64,000 nucleotides of DNA, taken from contig DATMRF010000117.1 in the NCBI GenBank assembly GCA_035566435.1, positions 62,001-126,000 of the forward strand. The letters run 5' to 3'. The notes below the pieces were generated by a model. It saw only the letters and a list, made by a program, of their open reading frames with translations, was not told the DNA's origin and did not search any database. Positions 16,514-26,627 of the stretch are shown here, in pieces. Within the stretch, counting starts at the first letter, position 1. Each line of letters starts with the position of its first letter. The stretch comes from DATMRF01 sp035566435. Its GTDB lineage: Bacteria; Verrucomicrobiota; Verrucomicrobiia; Limisphaerales; UBA8199. Made by a program: the position numbers and the translations under genes.

Positions 16514-17881
16514 TCACACCTTCGGCTCCCACCCCGGCTCGTACTGCCGGCTCCAGAGTTTCATCGCGTCGGCATCGTCCTTGATGTGCCCGTTCGCTGG
16601 ATCAGTGTGGAGTTCGCGGCCGACGCGCCAGGCGATGTTGCCCAGGTGCAGCATCGACACGCTCTTGTTCCCCTCGGTGATCGGTGAGTTGGGCTTCTCG
16701 CCGCTCCGAACGCAGTCCAGGAGGTTTTTCACGTGCATCCGGTCCAACCCAATGCCGCTGGCGCTGACGGTGTTCGTCGCGTCACCCTTCTCGTTCCCCG
16801 TAACTTCTTTTACCTTCTTATTCTTTTTGTCGAAAACCGTATAATTGTTGCCGTCCAGCAGCATGGCGCCCTCGGTGCCATACACCAGCGAGCCGCGTTC
16901 GAGACCCTCCACCGGGTAATTATTGCAGCTTCGTCCCTCCCACGTGATCGTTTTGCCTTCGGCGTAGTCCCAGCCGATCACCTGCGTATCAGGCGTTTCC
17001 CAATCATCCTCGAATTGGTAGCGGCCACCGTTGGAAGTGACACGGCTCGGCCAGTCCACGCCCAGGGCCCAGCGGCAAACGTCCACCTCGTGCGTCCCAT
17101 TGTTGAGCGCCTCACCGGTGCCCCAATGCCAGAACCAGTGCCAGTTATAATGGATCAGGTTGTCGCGATATTCACGTCGCGGCGCCGGTCCCTGCCATAG
17201 TTCATAATCTAGCCAGCTCGGGACGGGCGCGGGCTTGCCGTGGCCAATCGAGCTGCGCTTGTTGTCGTACCACGCGCGGGCGAAATAGGTCTTGCCGATG
17301 ATTCCTTCCTTCAGCTCTTTCATCGCTTGCTGCATGTTCGGAAACGAGCGGCGTTGGTTGCCCATCTGGCAAACCCGTCCGCTTTTCGCCACCGCTTGAA
17401 TCAACAACTCGCCTTCCGCTGGATTGTGGCAGCACGGCTTCTCCACATAAACATGCTTGCCTGCCGCCAGCGCCAGGATGGCCATCGGTGCGTGCCAGTG
17501 GTCCGGCGTGGCGATCGTCACCACGTCCACCGATTTGTCTTCCAGAACTTTCCGAAAGTCTTTGACTCCTTTGGGCTCCGTCTTTTGTCGTCGGGCCGTC
17601 GCCTTGATCCCCTTAGCAATCGCGCGGTCGTCCACGTCGCAGATGTACGCAATCTCTGCTCCGGGCAGACCCGTCAGGCAATCAACATGCGCCAGCCCGC
17701 GGCCATTGGTTCCAATGACGGCCGCGACAAGCTTGTCGTTCGCTCCGGGTTGGCGGGGCGGGGCGGTCGTCCCTTGCTCGGCTGCGGTTGCGGATGCGCC
17801 CACGTAGTTGGCGAGGCTCAATCCGAGACCTGCTGTCCCGGCCCGTTTCAGAAAATCACGACGATGAATGACGTTGCTCAT
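16514..17881 (-). CDS. Tat-exported Gfo/Idh/MocA family oxidoreductase
   Basis: This is a 455-residue protein. The N-terminus HRRDFLKRAGTAGLGLSLA is a twin-arginine signal. The Rossmann part follows (LVAAVIGTNGRGLAHVDCL, AYICDVDDRAIAKG), then the family signature VTIATPDHWHAPMAILALAAGKHVYVEKP, and a C-terminal substrate domain with the Verrucomicrobia/Planctomycete-type YDNKRSSIGHGK and HWFWHWGTGE segments. Such proteins use NAD(P) to oxidise sugars or cyclitols. The exported versions are very common in this phylum and largely uncharacterised. The gene is convergent with the spermidine-synthase-like pair. Confidence 0.88.
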   Translation of the reverse strand: MSNVIHRRDFLKRAGTAGLGLSLANYVGASATAAEQGTTAPPRQPGANDKLVAAVIGTNGRGLAHVDCLTGLPGAEIAYICDVDDRAIAKGIKATARRQKTEPKGVKDFRKVLEDKSVDVVTIATPDHWHAPMAILALAAGKHVYVEKPCCHNPAEGELLIQAVAKSGRVCQMGNQRRSFPNMQQAMKELKEGIIGKTYFARAWYDNKRSSIGHGKPAPVPSWLDYELWQGPAPRREYRDNLIHYNWHWFWHWGTGEALNNGTHEVDVCRWALGVDWPSRVTSNGGRYQFEDDWETPDTQVIGWDYAEGKTITWEGRSCNNYPVEGLERGSLVYGTEGAMLLDGNNYTVFDKKNKKVKEVTGNEKGDATNTVSASGIGLDRMHVKNLLDCVRSGEKPNSPITEGNKSVSMLHLGNIAWRVGRELHTDPANGHIKDDADAMKLWSRQYEPGWEPKV

Positions 17882-18161
17882 AATCTCCAGTCATGCCTCA
17901 AACGCCGGCTCCATTGCAAGCGGGATCAAAGAAAATTCCGTCGCGTTTAGAGTTGCGTCAGACCGAAGCTCGAGCCTGACCATTTTCTGTCATCGGTAAG
18001 GCAAAATCTGCTTCGAACGAACGTTCGATACTCTTCACTCGGCATTTTCGGTACTGTCCGTTCCGTCGGGTAGAGCCTGTGTTCTGGGTCGCCTGCGTGC
18101 TAGCGCATCTCGCGCTGGCGCCGTCGGTTCGCTTAGCCACGAGGTTACCCCCTTTCGAACA

Positions 18162-18953
18162 ATGCGAAAACTCGGTCTGATAGAGAATACCGGAACGGCG
18201 CGGGTCAAGCGGTCCGCGTTTAGAGCCTTCACGTTAATCGAACTGCTGGTCGTCATCGCCATAATTGCGATCCTCGCGTCCATGTTGCTGCCGGCCCTCG
18301 CCCGCGCCAAAGCCAAGGCCGCCCAGGCCAAGTGCATGAGCAATCTCAAACAGCTCACCTACGGCATGCTCATGTACATTAACGACAACCAGGATTGCTT
18401 CCCCGCCGCCGCCTCGGAAAACACTTACGGCTTCCATCCGGAGGACTGGATTTACTGGCGGGTGATCCCCGGTTATCCACCCATCACCCAGAGCCCCATC
18501 GTTACCGGCCTCGGCAGCGCCAGCAGCAATGTCTTCCGTTGCTCGATGGACCGCGACGATTCCGAGCGGCTTCCTCCCAAGAATACCGATCCCAATGGGC
18601 CTTACTACTACAGCTATTCCCTCAACGCGGTCGGGATACAAAATGGTGAAAACGTGGGCATGGCCACCATCATTGAAAAGTCGGGCGCCGTGCATCGTTT
18701 CAAGATGACATCCGTCAGGAACCCCGTTCTCAAGATCATGCTCGCCGAAGAGCAGGCCACCCATAAGCCGGGTGAAGCCTCCAATACCGACCCCGCTTCC
18801 TCCGTCATCAACGACGGCCGCTGGGTGTCGCCCGGCGATTCGTTGTCCATTCGCCACAACAAAAAAGCCAATGTCAGTTTCGCGGACGGCCACGTCATGC
18901 CCGTCACCCCGGCGTATGCGAAGAACCTCACTAATTGCCAGGCCGATTTATAG
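18162..18953 (+). CDS. Prepilin-like protein with H-X9-DG C-terminal region
   Basis: This is a 263-residue protein. The type IV prepilin-like N-terminus is RAFTLIELLVVIAIIAIL with the conserved glutamate at mature position 5; alanine replaces the usual glycine before the cleavage point. The remainder is the globular head typical of the very large prepilin-like family of Planctomycetes and Verrucomicrobia, ending in SIRHNKKANVSFADGHVMPV (the H...FADGH signature). It precedes the giant beta-strand-repeat gene by 55 bases and may be co-transcribed. These heads are thought to be surface pseudopilins; function is unknown. Confidence 0.85.
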   Translation: MRKLGLIENTGTARVKRSAFRAFTLIELLVVIAIIAILASMLLPALARAKAKAAQAKCMSNLKQLTYGMLMYINDNQDCFPAAASENTYGFHPEDWIYWRVIPGYPPITQSPIVTGLGSASSNVFRCSMDRDDSERLPPKNTDPNGPYYYSYSLNAVGIQNGENVGMATIIEKSGAVHRFKMTSVRNPVLKIMLAEEQATHKPGEASNTDPASSVINDGRWVSPGDSLSIRHNKKANVSFADGHVMPVTPAYAKNLTNCQADL

Positions 18954-19008
18954 TTTCTGCCCCCGACCGTCTGTGCTCCCGTAAACCTCCCAAAGAAAAC
19001 CCCGGAAA

Positions 19009-22000
19009 ATGAAAAATCCCCTCGTCTCACGATACACTTCGGCCTTTGCGGCTGTCGCAGCGGCATTCCTGCTCTCCAGCCGCCCGTTACCGGCCCAAAA
19101 TACCTGGAACGCCTTGGGTTCCGGCGGCAATCCACTCTGGTCCACCCCGGCCAATTGGGGCTACTTCGTGTCGCCCACCTTCTACGATATCGTCTCCTTT
19201 GATCAATACGGGTGTGTTCCCGTCGCGGGACAGGTCAACAATATCGTCGATGCCCCGTTCACGATTAGCGGTCTGGCTTATTCGACCTCCGTCACCAACG
19301 GCTACGTCACCACTCAGATTAATCCTGGCCTCACACTTTCGCTTGCGCCGCAAAGCTTATCCCTTCCTGCCATCGGGGTCGGCGAGTGGGCCCTCTACGG
19401 GTTTCCGGCGGCGGGCGGAGCCAACGACCAGGTGTACGCCACCATCGTCGGCACCAACGCCACCCTTAGCGTCAATGCGCCTGGCAGCCTCATCCGCATC
19501 GAGCAACCCGACGGCACCTCCGGCTCCCACTGGGCGACGCTCGATATGTCCAGGCTGAGCACTTTCTCAGCGACCGTGAGTGGCATCTTCCTCGGGGCCG
19601 ATCTTCCAATGACTCGTCCGAACGGCACCCTCATCCTGGCTCAGACCAACTCTCTCACCGTCACGGCGGCAGGTACGGTCAACCCGGGCATCCTGCTGGG
19701 CACCGGCGGCTGGGCCAGCACCGACGGCGGCGCCGGAAACCTGACCCTGGGCGTGGTCAACAATCTTAACGCTGACTGGCTGGCAGTGGGCGGTCATCGT
19801 GGGGCTTCGCAGGGAACGAGCACGCTGGCTTTCGGCCCGGGCATCACCAATGCCACCTTCAAACTGCGCGGCACCAGCGGCGGTTCCACCCGCGCCGCCC
19901 TCTTCTGCGTCGGCGACAATGCTGCCAGCGACATGCAGACGAATCTTTGGGGCACCAGCAGAGGCGCCACCGGAGTCGCCGAATTCCGCGGCAACACCGT
20001 CGATATCCTCGTGGATTCTCTCATCGTGGGACGCAACTTGATCACCAACGAGACCACGGCCTTCAACACCGGCGCCACCGGCGTCGGCACGGGCACCCTG
20101 AACTTCGATGCCGGCACCATCGACGTTAACAATCTCTACCTGGGCTACAAGATCGGCACTAACTACGGCGGCGCCACCGGGACCCTGCTCGCCAATGGGG
20201 GCACCCTCAACGTTAATAATAATCTCCTCATGACTTTCCGGACCCGCCCCAACGGCGGATTCAACGGCGGCAACGCCACCGCGACCTTGACCATTGCCTC
20301 CAACGCGGTCGCGAATGTCAAATGCGATATCGTCAAGGGCACCGCTGGCCAGGGCACCTCCACCCTGAACCTGAACTTTGGCGGCTTGCTCAATATGCAG
20401 CCCGCCGGCGACACCGTTCCCGGCAATGTTACTGTGGACAATCTTACCATCAATGGCGGCAATCTCGTCAATGTCAGCAACCTGACGGCTAGCGGTACTT
20501 TCAATCTGACCGGCAGCACTGTTTCCAACTTCAACAACCTCAGCGTCGGCACCCTGAACCTCAATACCGGCAGCGCGCTGCTCAACTTCAGCAACCTGAC
20601 AGCTAGCGGCACCATCAATATGAACGGCGGCATCATCTCGAACGTTCCAACCGTCACCGCCGCAACGCTCGCCGGCAGCGGCACGATTGCCACCGTTAAC
20701 AATGTTACCAACGGCACCAGCCTCCTGCCGGGCAGCACTGCCACCGCCGGGACCCTGAATATCGGCGGCAATCTGACCCTCAAGACCAACGCTTCGTTGG
20801 CGTTCGCGTTGTCCGACACCGCCACCATCGACGGCGGGGTGAACTCTTATGTTAACGTCAGCGGAAATCTCAATCTCCTTGCGACCAACGTGCTCAGTAT
20901 CGCCCCGCTCGCCCCGCTTTCCGCCGGCCCGTACCGCCTGATGGACTACGCCGGCACCCTGGCCGGCGCTCCTGTCTTCACGAACAATACTCGGTTTGCG
21001 CTTGGGTTGGATCTCTCGACCGCCGGCCAGATTAATCTCACCAACGGCGGCGGGACCCCTGGCTCGCTTGTCTGGGCCGGTTCGACCGCCACCGGCGGCA
21101 CCAACTGGAACCTGCTCGCCGCTACCAATTGGAACAACAACGTTGAACCGTTCTTCCAGTTTGATAGCGTCACCTTCGATGCCAACGGCGTCACGACCAA
21201 CATCAACCTCGCCGGTTTGCTCTACCCGCAGTCCATCACCGTCAATGACATGTGTGCCTATACCTTGGGCGGCTCAGGCAAAATCAGCGGCAACGCCGGC
21301 ATCACCAAGAACGGTTCCGGCCAGCTTTGGCTCACCGACACCGGAGGCAATGATTTCAACGGCAACATCGCCGTCAACGCCGGCATCCTTAAGATCGCCC
21401 GCGCTGACTCTTTCGGCTCGACTAACGGCACGACCACAATCGCAAGTGGCGCGATGCTCGACTTGGCCGGCACCGGCGCTAACAGCCCGGGCGAGTTCGT
21501 CACCATTTCGGGGAACGGCATCACCAACGCCGGCGCTATCATCAATACCGGCGCTGACCAGAACAACGGTTTGCGCTTCGTTTCGCTGGCCGCCGACTCC
21601 TCGATTGGCAACTGGCCGGGCCGCTGGGATGTTCGCGGGCCGGGCGGCAACGCTACCTTCTCCGGCGGACTGTACCTCAATGGTTTCACTCTAACCAAAG
21701 TTGGTGCCGGTAAAAACGAATTGGCCGATGTGATTTGCACCAACGGCGGTTCTCTCGTTAATGCCGGCGGCATCCTCGCCTTTACCCGTTCCCTCGTGGA
21801 TGGCCCTGGCACTATCACTGTTCTGGGCACCAACATGCTGCAAATCGAGAATAGCTCCACTGGCATGGTTGCCAAACCGATCATCTTCACGGGCGCAGGC
21901 ACTCTTCAGGAGGTCGGGAACTCCTTCACCCTCTCTTCCCCCATCACCAACCTCGCCGGGCTCACCATCGACAACGCCCAGACTCTCACCCTCACCAACA

Positions 22001-25000
22001 TTCTCTCCGGCGCGGGTGCCGTCACCAAGCTTTCCGCCGGCGCTCTCGTCCTTCAGGCTCCGGATTTGTGCGCCGGGCCGACGACCATCTCGGCCGGTTC
22101 AGTGGTGCTCACCAATGCCGCCTCCCTGGCCAACACCCCTGGCATCACCCTCGCTTCAGGGAGTACTCTGCTCGACGCTTCGGGAATTGGCGGCCTCGCC
22201 CTGGGCGGCGCGCAGACCCTGGCCGGCAGCGGCACCGTCCTTGGTGACGTCGCTACCAGCTCCGGCACCACCCTCATACCGGGCGGCAGCCCCAGTTTTG
22301 GCACACTGACCCTCCTCAATAACCTTTCGCTTAACGACACGGCTATTCTGACCGAACTCGGCACTGACCCAACAACTGTTGGCGGAGGCGCCAATGACCT
22401 GGTCAACGTCGGACGCAACCTGAGCCTTGCCGGACTCAACACCATCAGGGTCACTCCCCTCGCTGGACTGGATTCCACCACCCCCTATACTGTCATGACT
22501 TACTCCAACACGCTGAGCGGTGGCCTGGCCAACCTGACCGCCACCAGCGGCAATCCGCGCTACACTTTCGCGGTCATCGATCCGGCCACAACGCCTAACG
22601 CCATTAAAGTCTCGGTTACCGGACTCCCCGTGTCACTGGTCTGGAAAGGCGGCCAACCTGGCAACCCCACTCTCTGGGATTCGGGCGTCACCCCCAATTG
22701 GCTCAACGCCGCGGCTGCCGATGTCTTTTACCCCGGCGATACCGTGGTGTTCGACGATACTGCCCTGCAGAGCCGGGTCACTATTACCAACAGCGTGCTT
22801 CTGCCCGCTACGATGCAGCTCAACAACAACTCGTTGAATTATACAGTTGCCGGCACGGGCGCGATCAAAGGCCGCAGCCTGGTCAAACTTGGCACGGGGA
22901 CGTTCACTCTGGCCAACGCCGGCACGAATAGTTTTTCGCTCGGCATCACCAACGACGCCGGCACCCTGGCGTTCAATCCGCCAAACAATATGACGCTGAC
23001 CGCCGCCATCAGCGATAGCGGCGCCGGACTCGGCACGCTCGAAATGAATGGTACCAACATTCTGGCGCTCACGGGCAACAATGCCGCTTTCAACGGGCCA
23101 ATCCTCGTCACCAGCGGCACTTTAAGGCCGGGCAATACCAACGCGCTCGGCACGATCAATGGCGCCACCACCGTAGCCAGCGGCGCTACCCTCGACATCA
23201 ACGGCCTGAACCTTGGCTTGGAGCCTATAATTGCCTCCGGCGCCGGCGCCGGCGGCCAGGGCGCCATCTACAACAGCGGTGCCGCCCAGAACAACGCCCT
23301 GCGTAACGTAACCCTCGCGGGCAACACCACCTTCGGCGGCACCGGCCGCTGGGATATGCGCTCGGATACCATCGGCTCTGCTACGTTAAACACCGGCAAC
23401 AATGCCTATAAACTTACCAAGGTTGGCACCAACCAGTTCTCGCTCGTGGGCGCAGCCGTTGACGGCGCCTTGGGAGACGTGGACGTCCAGGGAGGCATCT
23501 TCAGCATCGAAAGTACGACTCCGGGGTTGGGCGATGCCAGCCGCAACCTCACCGTCTTCACTAACGCCATTCTTCAGCTTTATGGTCTGGGCGTCGCGCT
23601 GGCCAAGAACGTTGTGCTGCTGGATGGCGGCTCCATTCTTAGTCCCAATGGTGCCAATTACATCGCGGGCACGGTCACCCTCAATGGCTCCAACGCCTTC
23701 AACGTCACCGCCACCTCTTTGACCCTCAACAGCCCCGTCAGCGGCAGCGGCTCCCTCTATAAACTCGGCGCCAATACGCTCAATCTGATGACCGATAACA
23801 CCTTCGGCGGCGGCGTCTTTGTCAACGGCGGCACGCTGGCGGTCAACAGCAGCCTCGGTTTCACCGCCAATAAGAACATCATGGTGACCACTACGACGGG
23901 CGGCGGCGGCCAGAGCGGCACGCGCATCACCCTTAATAACGCCGTTATCCCTCCCGGTGTTTCGGTCAACCTCCCCTCCAGCCAGCCGAATGACCTCCGT
24001 TCCATTCTCTACGTCAACACCGGCCTGAGCGAGTGGCAAGGGCCGATCAACTTCTATGTCCCCGCCGGCTCCGGCAGCGGCGGCAGCGTCGCCATGGCGG
24101 CCGATTCCGCCACGGCCCTCTTCACCATTGCCGGCCCCATGACCGGTTCGCTGACCAACCTCATCCTTCGCGGCAACAATAACGGCATGGGCATTATCAC
24201 CGGTCCCATCAACATCGGCGCTGCCCGGATCGAGAAAACCGAGCTCTGCACCTGGACGCTCGCGACCAATAACAATGTCTGGGGCGACACCATCATCCAC
24301 AACGGCACCCTGCAGCTCGGCACCAATAATCCTTGCCCCGTCACTACCTTCCTCACCCTTGGCGAAAACCAGGCCGTCTGCGTGCTGGACCTCAACGGCT
24401 TCAGTCAGCAGGTCGCCGGCCTGACCGCGGGCGCCACTCTCACCAACGACATCATCGCCAACACCAGCAGCAATGCCGACTCCACCTTGGTCATCGCCGG
24501 TGCCAACGTCACGACTTACGGTGGCATCATCAGCGACGCCCTGGTCATTACCAACACCTACATCGCCGGCAGCAATCGCGTCGGCCTGACTCTGGCCGCG
24601 ACCAACTCCGGCAGCCTTACCCTGAGCGGCACGAACGCTTACTCCGGACCCACCTTGCTGAACGGTGGCACGCTGCTGGTCAACGGCATCATCAGCAATA
24701 CTGTGGTCACCTTGAACAGCAACGCCACCCTGGGCGGCAACGGCTTCGTCCTCGGCCCCGTATCGGTCAACAACGGCGGCACCCTCGCCCTTGGCCCCGC
24801 CATCAGCACCCTCACACTCAACAAGACTCTGGCCTTGGGCGCAGGCAGCACCAACGTCGCTAAGATCAATGCCGACTCCGGAGCGAGCGACCTCGTCAGC
24901 GGGATCACTTCGCTTGCCTACGGCGGCACCCTTGTAGTCAATAACCTCGGCTCCACTAGGCCGACAAACGGCGCTGCCTTCAAACTCTTTGATGCCGCTT

Positions 25001-25329
25001 CCTACAGCGGTTCCTTCACAGGCATCCTCCCGGCGCAGCCTGGCCCGGGCAAAGTGTGGGATACCGCCAGCCTCGCCGTCAACGGCACTCTCAAAGTCCT
25101 GACCACCGTCGATACGACTCCCACCAATCTCACGGCGGTGGTCAGCGGCGACGTCTTGACCCTCTCCTGGCCGGAGACCCAAACCGGTTGGCGCCTGCTG
25201 ACCAACGCGGTCAACGTGTCCAACCCGGGCTTCTGGTTTACCTACCCGGATTCCATCGCCACCAACCGCGTCCTCATCACCATCGACCAAAACCAGACCA
25301 ACGTCTTCTACCGGATTACCTATCCGTAA
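19009..25329 (+). CDS. Giant secreted autotransporter-associated beta-strand repeat protein
   Basis: This is a 2,106-residue protein with a signal peptide (MKNPLVSRYTSAFAAVAAAF, cleaved near PAQN). The body is made of many imperfect Gly/Asn/Thr-rich repeats of the passenger-associated type (LTKVGAGKNELADV; ITKNGSGQLWLTDTGGNDF; LYKLGANTLNLMTDNTFGGG; TLSGTNAYSGPTLLNGGTL). These form a parallel beta-helix in autotransporters. No outer-membrane barrel is present. The protein ends in a Verrucomicrobia-type C-terminal domain (LTLSWPETQTGWRLLTN... VFYRITYP). The likely role is a surface or secreted adhesin or polysaccharide-binding protein. It was probably shaped by internal duplication. Confidence 0.9.
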   Translation: MKNPLVSRYTSAFAAVAAAFLLSSRPLPAQNTWNALGSGGNPLWSTPANWGYFVSPTFYDIVSFDQYGCVPVAGQVNNIVDAPFTISGLAYSTSVTNGYVTTQINPGLTLSLAPQSLSLPAIGVGEWALYGFPAAGGANDQVYATIVGTNATLSVNAPGSLIRIEQPDGTSGSHWATLDMSRLSTFSATVSGIFLGADLPMTRPNGTLILAQTNSLTVTAAGTVNPGILLGTGGWASTDGGAGNLTLGVVNNLNADWLAVGGHRGASQGTSTLAFGPGITNATFKLRGTSGGSTRAALFCVGDNAASDMQTNLWGTSRGATGVAEFRGNTVDILVDSLIVGRNLITNETTAFNTGATGVGTGTLNFDAGTIDVNNLYLGYKIGTNYGGATGTLLANGGTLNVNNNLLMTFRTRPNGGFNGGNATATLTIASNAVANVKCDIVKGTAGQGTSTLNLNFGGLLNMQPAGDTVPGNVTVDNLTINGGNLVNVSNLTASGTFNLTGSTVSNFNNLSVGTLNLNTGSALLNFSNLTASGTINMNGGIISNVPTVTAATLAGSGTIATVNNVTNGTSLLPGSTATAGTLNIGGNLTLKTNASLAFALSDTATIDGGVNSYVNVSGNLNLLATNVLSIAPLAPLSAGPYRLMDYAGTLAGAPVFTNNTRFALGLDLSTAGQINLTNGGGTPGSLVWAGSTATGGTNWNLLAATNWNNNVEPFFQFDSVTFDANGVTTNINLAGLLYPQSITVNDMCAYTLGGSGKISGNAGITKNGSGQLWLTDTGGNDFNGNIAVNAGILKIARADSFGSTNGTTTIASGAMLDLAGTGANSPGEFVTISGNGITNAGAIINTGADQNNGLRFVSLAADSSIGNWPGRWDVRGPGGNATFSGGLYLNGFTLTKVGAGKNELADVICTNGGSLVNAGGILAFTRSLVDGPGTITVLGTNMLQIENSSTGMVAKPIIFTGAGTLQEVGNSFTLSSPITNLAGLTIDNAQTLTLTNILSGAGAVTKLSAGALVLQAPDLCAGPTTISAGSVVLTNAASLANTPGITLASGSTLLDASGIGGLALGGAQTLAGSGTVLGDVATSSGTTLIPGGSPSFGTLTLLNNLSLNDTAILTELGTDPTTVGGGANDLVNVGRNLSLAGLNTIRVTPLAGLDSTTPYTVMTYSNTLSGGLANLTATSGNPRYTFAVIDPATTPNAIKVSVTGLPVSLVWKGGQPGNPTLWDSGVTPNWLNAAAADVFYPGDTVVFDDTALQSRVTITNSVLLPATMQLNNNSLNYTVAGTGAIKGRSLVKLGTGTFTLANAGTNSFSLGITNDAGTLAFNPPNNMTLTAAISDSGAGLGTLEMNGTNILALTGNNAAFNGPILVTSGTLRPGNTNALGTINGATTVASGATLDINGLNLGLEPIIASGAGAGGQGAIYNSGAAQNNALRNVTLAGNTTFGGTGRWDMRSDTIGSATLNTGNNAYKLTKVGTNQFSLVGAAVDGALGDVDVQGGIFSIESTTPGLGDASRNLTVFTNAILQLYGLGVALAKNVVLLDGGSILSPNGANYIAGTVTLNGSNAFNVTATSLTLNSPVSGSGSLYKLGANTLNLMTDNTFGGGVFVNGGTLAVNSSLGFTANKNIMVTTTTGGGGQSGTRITLNNAVIPPGVSVNLPSSQPNDLRSILYVNTGLSEWQGPINFYVPAGSGSGGSVAMAADSATALFTIAGPMTGSLTNLILRGNNNGMGIITGPINIGAARIEKTELCTWTLATNNNVWGDTIIHNGTLQLGTNNPCPVTTFLTLGENQAVCVLDLNGFSQQVAGLTAGATLTNDIIANTSSNADSTLVIAGANVTTYGGIISDALVITNTYIAGSNRVGLTLAATNSGSLTLSGTNAYSGPTLLNGGTLLVNGIISNTVVTLNSNATLGGNGFVLGPVSVNNGGTLALGPAISTLTLNKTLALGAGSTNVAKINADSGASDLVSGITSLAYGGTLVVNNLGSTRPTNGAAFKLFDAASYSGSFTGILPAQPGPGKVWDTASLAVNGTLKVLTTVDTTPTNLTAVVSGDVLTLSWPETQTGWRLLTNAVNVSNPGFWFTYPDSIATNRVLITIDQNQTNVFYRITYP

Positions 25330-25332
25330 GCC

Positions 25333-25785
25333 ATAGGGGCGGGGACGATCGTATCGGGGCGGGGACGGCCACGTCCCCGTCTCCTCGGCGATGAATTATA
25401 CACAACGCCAAAAGTGTGTGCGGCTGTTGTAGCGCAGGCGTCCACGCCTGCGGGTTCGGCGGGCGTCCCCGCCCGTCGCTGACTTGTGGCGCTGTGTATA
25501 GCACCTATGGGCAGCCACGTCCCGATCTTCTTCGTCATCCCCATATCTTGGCGGGGACGCCTGTATAGGGGCGGGGACGGCCACGTCCCCGTGTTTGCTC
25601 GGTCGCGTGCCTCCCCGTCTCCTCGGCGATGAATTAGCACCTATGGGCAGCCACGTCCCGATCTTCTTCGTCCTCCCCACATCTTGGCGGGGACGCCTGC
25701 ATAGGGGCGGGGACGGCCACGTCCCCGTGTTTGCTCGGTCGTGTGCCAAACAATTCACGGGACCGTGGTCGTCCCCGCCCCTGAT
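25333..25785 (+). repeat. Array of type A palindromic repeats upstream of the RAYT
   Basis: The palindrome core GGGGACGGCCACGTCCCC occurs at about 25361, 25571 and 25709. A 136-bp unit beginning GCACCTATGGGCAGCCACGT at 25501 is repeated in tandem at 25637 with few changes. A different hairpin, GCAGGCGTCCACGCCTGC, and a GCGGGCGTCCCCGCCCG block lie near 25430-25475. The core forms a 7-bp stem GGGGACG/CGTCCCC with a 4-base loop, the size expected of REP sequences. No coding frame is supported. Confidence 0.8.
25686..25781 (+). repeat. Left RAYT-flanking palindromic repeat
   Basis: This 96-bp copy starts GGCGGGGACGCCTGCATAGG. Its outer arms (GGGGCGGGGACGGCCACG at 25704-25721 and the near-inverse ending at 25781) form an imperfect hairpin with one mismatch. 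It ends 9 bases before the transposase start and is nearly identical, in the same orientation, to 26525-26618 on the other side. I count only about three substitutions plus a short end difference. Confidence 0.85.
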
Positions 25786-25790
25786 CATTC

Positions 25791-26492
25791 ATGCCTGACC
25801 CCCACCTCAAACAACTTATTGAGGCAAAGCGTAAGTGGGACGATCCCCTTACACCCGAAGACATCGCGAAGGGTTTCAAGGGATGGTACTCCTCGAAATA
25901 CCTGCCACACTTCGACTCGCCCGGCGCTCAACAATACATCACTTATCGCCTGGCTGATTCGCTGCCCGCCGAACGTCGCCAGGAATGGGAGGCGCTGCTG
26001 AAGATTGAAGATGATTTAGAGAGACAGCGAAAACTGGAGGCCTACCTGGATCTTGGCCACGGTGCCTGCTATCTGCGTGACCCGCGCATCGCCGACTTGG
26101 TTCAAGGCAATCTCTGGCATCATGACGGCAGCAAGTATCGCCTGCTCGCCTGGGTCGTGATGCCGAACCATGTCCACGCGCTGATTGAGGTTTGGGGAGT
26201 TCCTCTGGGTAAAATCATCCAAAACTGGAAGACCTACACCGCCAAGGCAGCCAATGAAACCCTACGCCGCAACGGCTCGTTCTGGGAAGAGGACTATTTC
26301 GACCGCTACATCCGTGACGAAGAACATTTTCGCCGCGTGGTGCGCTATATCGAGAACAATCCGGTCAAAGCCCACTTGGTAAACGCCAAAGAAGAGTGGC
26401 GATGGAGCAGTGCGCGATATCGCAGCCAGGCCGACCTTTCAGCCCGTACTCTTACGCATCCAGGGGCAAATCGTGTGCCCCCGCCGCCTTGA
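25791..26492 (+). CDS. REP-associated tyrosine transposase (RAYT)
   Basis: This is a 233-residue protein. The C-terminal 140 residues are a Y1 transposase of the IS200-like family. The HUH metal site is H127-V-H129 (WVVMPNHVHALIEVW), and the probable catalytic tyrosine is Y169 in FWEEDYFDRYIRDEEHF (Y173 is an alternative). The rest, HFRRVVRYIENNPVKA and WRWSSARYRS, is characteristic of RAYTs. The first 90 residues are an extra domain. RAYTs process single-stranded REP hairpins. Here the gene lies between two near-identical palindromes in direct orientation, as expected for a RAYT with its cognate repeats. Confidence 0.9.
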   Translation: MPDPHLKQLIEAKRKWDDPLTPEDIAKGFKGWYSSKYLPHFDSPGAQQYITYRLADSLPAERRQEWEALLKIEDDLERQRKLEAYLDLGHGACYLRDPRIADLVQGNLWHHDGSKYRLLAWVVMPNHVHALIEVWGVPLGKIIQNWKTYTAKAANETLRRNGSFWEEDYFDRYIRDEEHFRRVVRYIENNPVKAHLVNAKEEWRWSSARYRSQADLSARTLTHPGANRVPPPP

Positions 26493-26524
26493 CACGAACC
26501 AGAACGGAGCGGGGAATGGAACGG

Positions 26525-26618
26525 GGCGGGGACGCCTGCATAGGGGCGGGGACGGCCACGTCCCCGTGTTTGCTCGGTCGTGTGGCAAACAATTCACAGG
26601 ACCGTGGCCGTCCCCGCT
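26525..26618 (+). repeat. Right RAYT-flanking palindromic repeat
   Basis: This is a near-identical direct copy of 25686-25781. It ends 10 bases before the stop codon of the minus-strand anti-sigma gene, so it may also serve as that gene's transcription terminator. Confidence 0.85.
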
Positions 26619-26627
26619 ACGATTTCC

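Noticed and set aside
23386..25290. 634-residue minus-strand open frame inside the giant beta-strand-repeat gene
   Set aside because: It is an antisense shadow of a repetitive GC-rich gene: its composition simply mirrors the repeat codons, and the plus-strand protein has a signal peptide, repeats and a proper C-terminal domain.
25333..25785. Possible CRISPR array
   Set aside because: The repeated unit is about 136 bases, imperfect and palindromic, with no regular short unique spacers and no cas genes.
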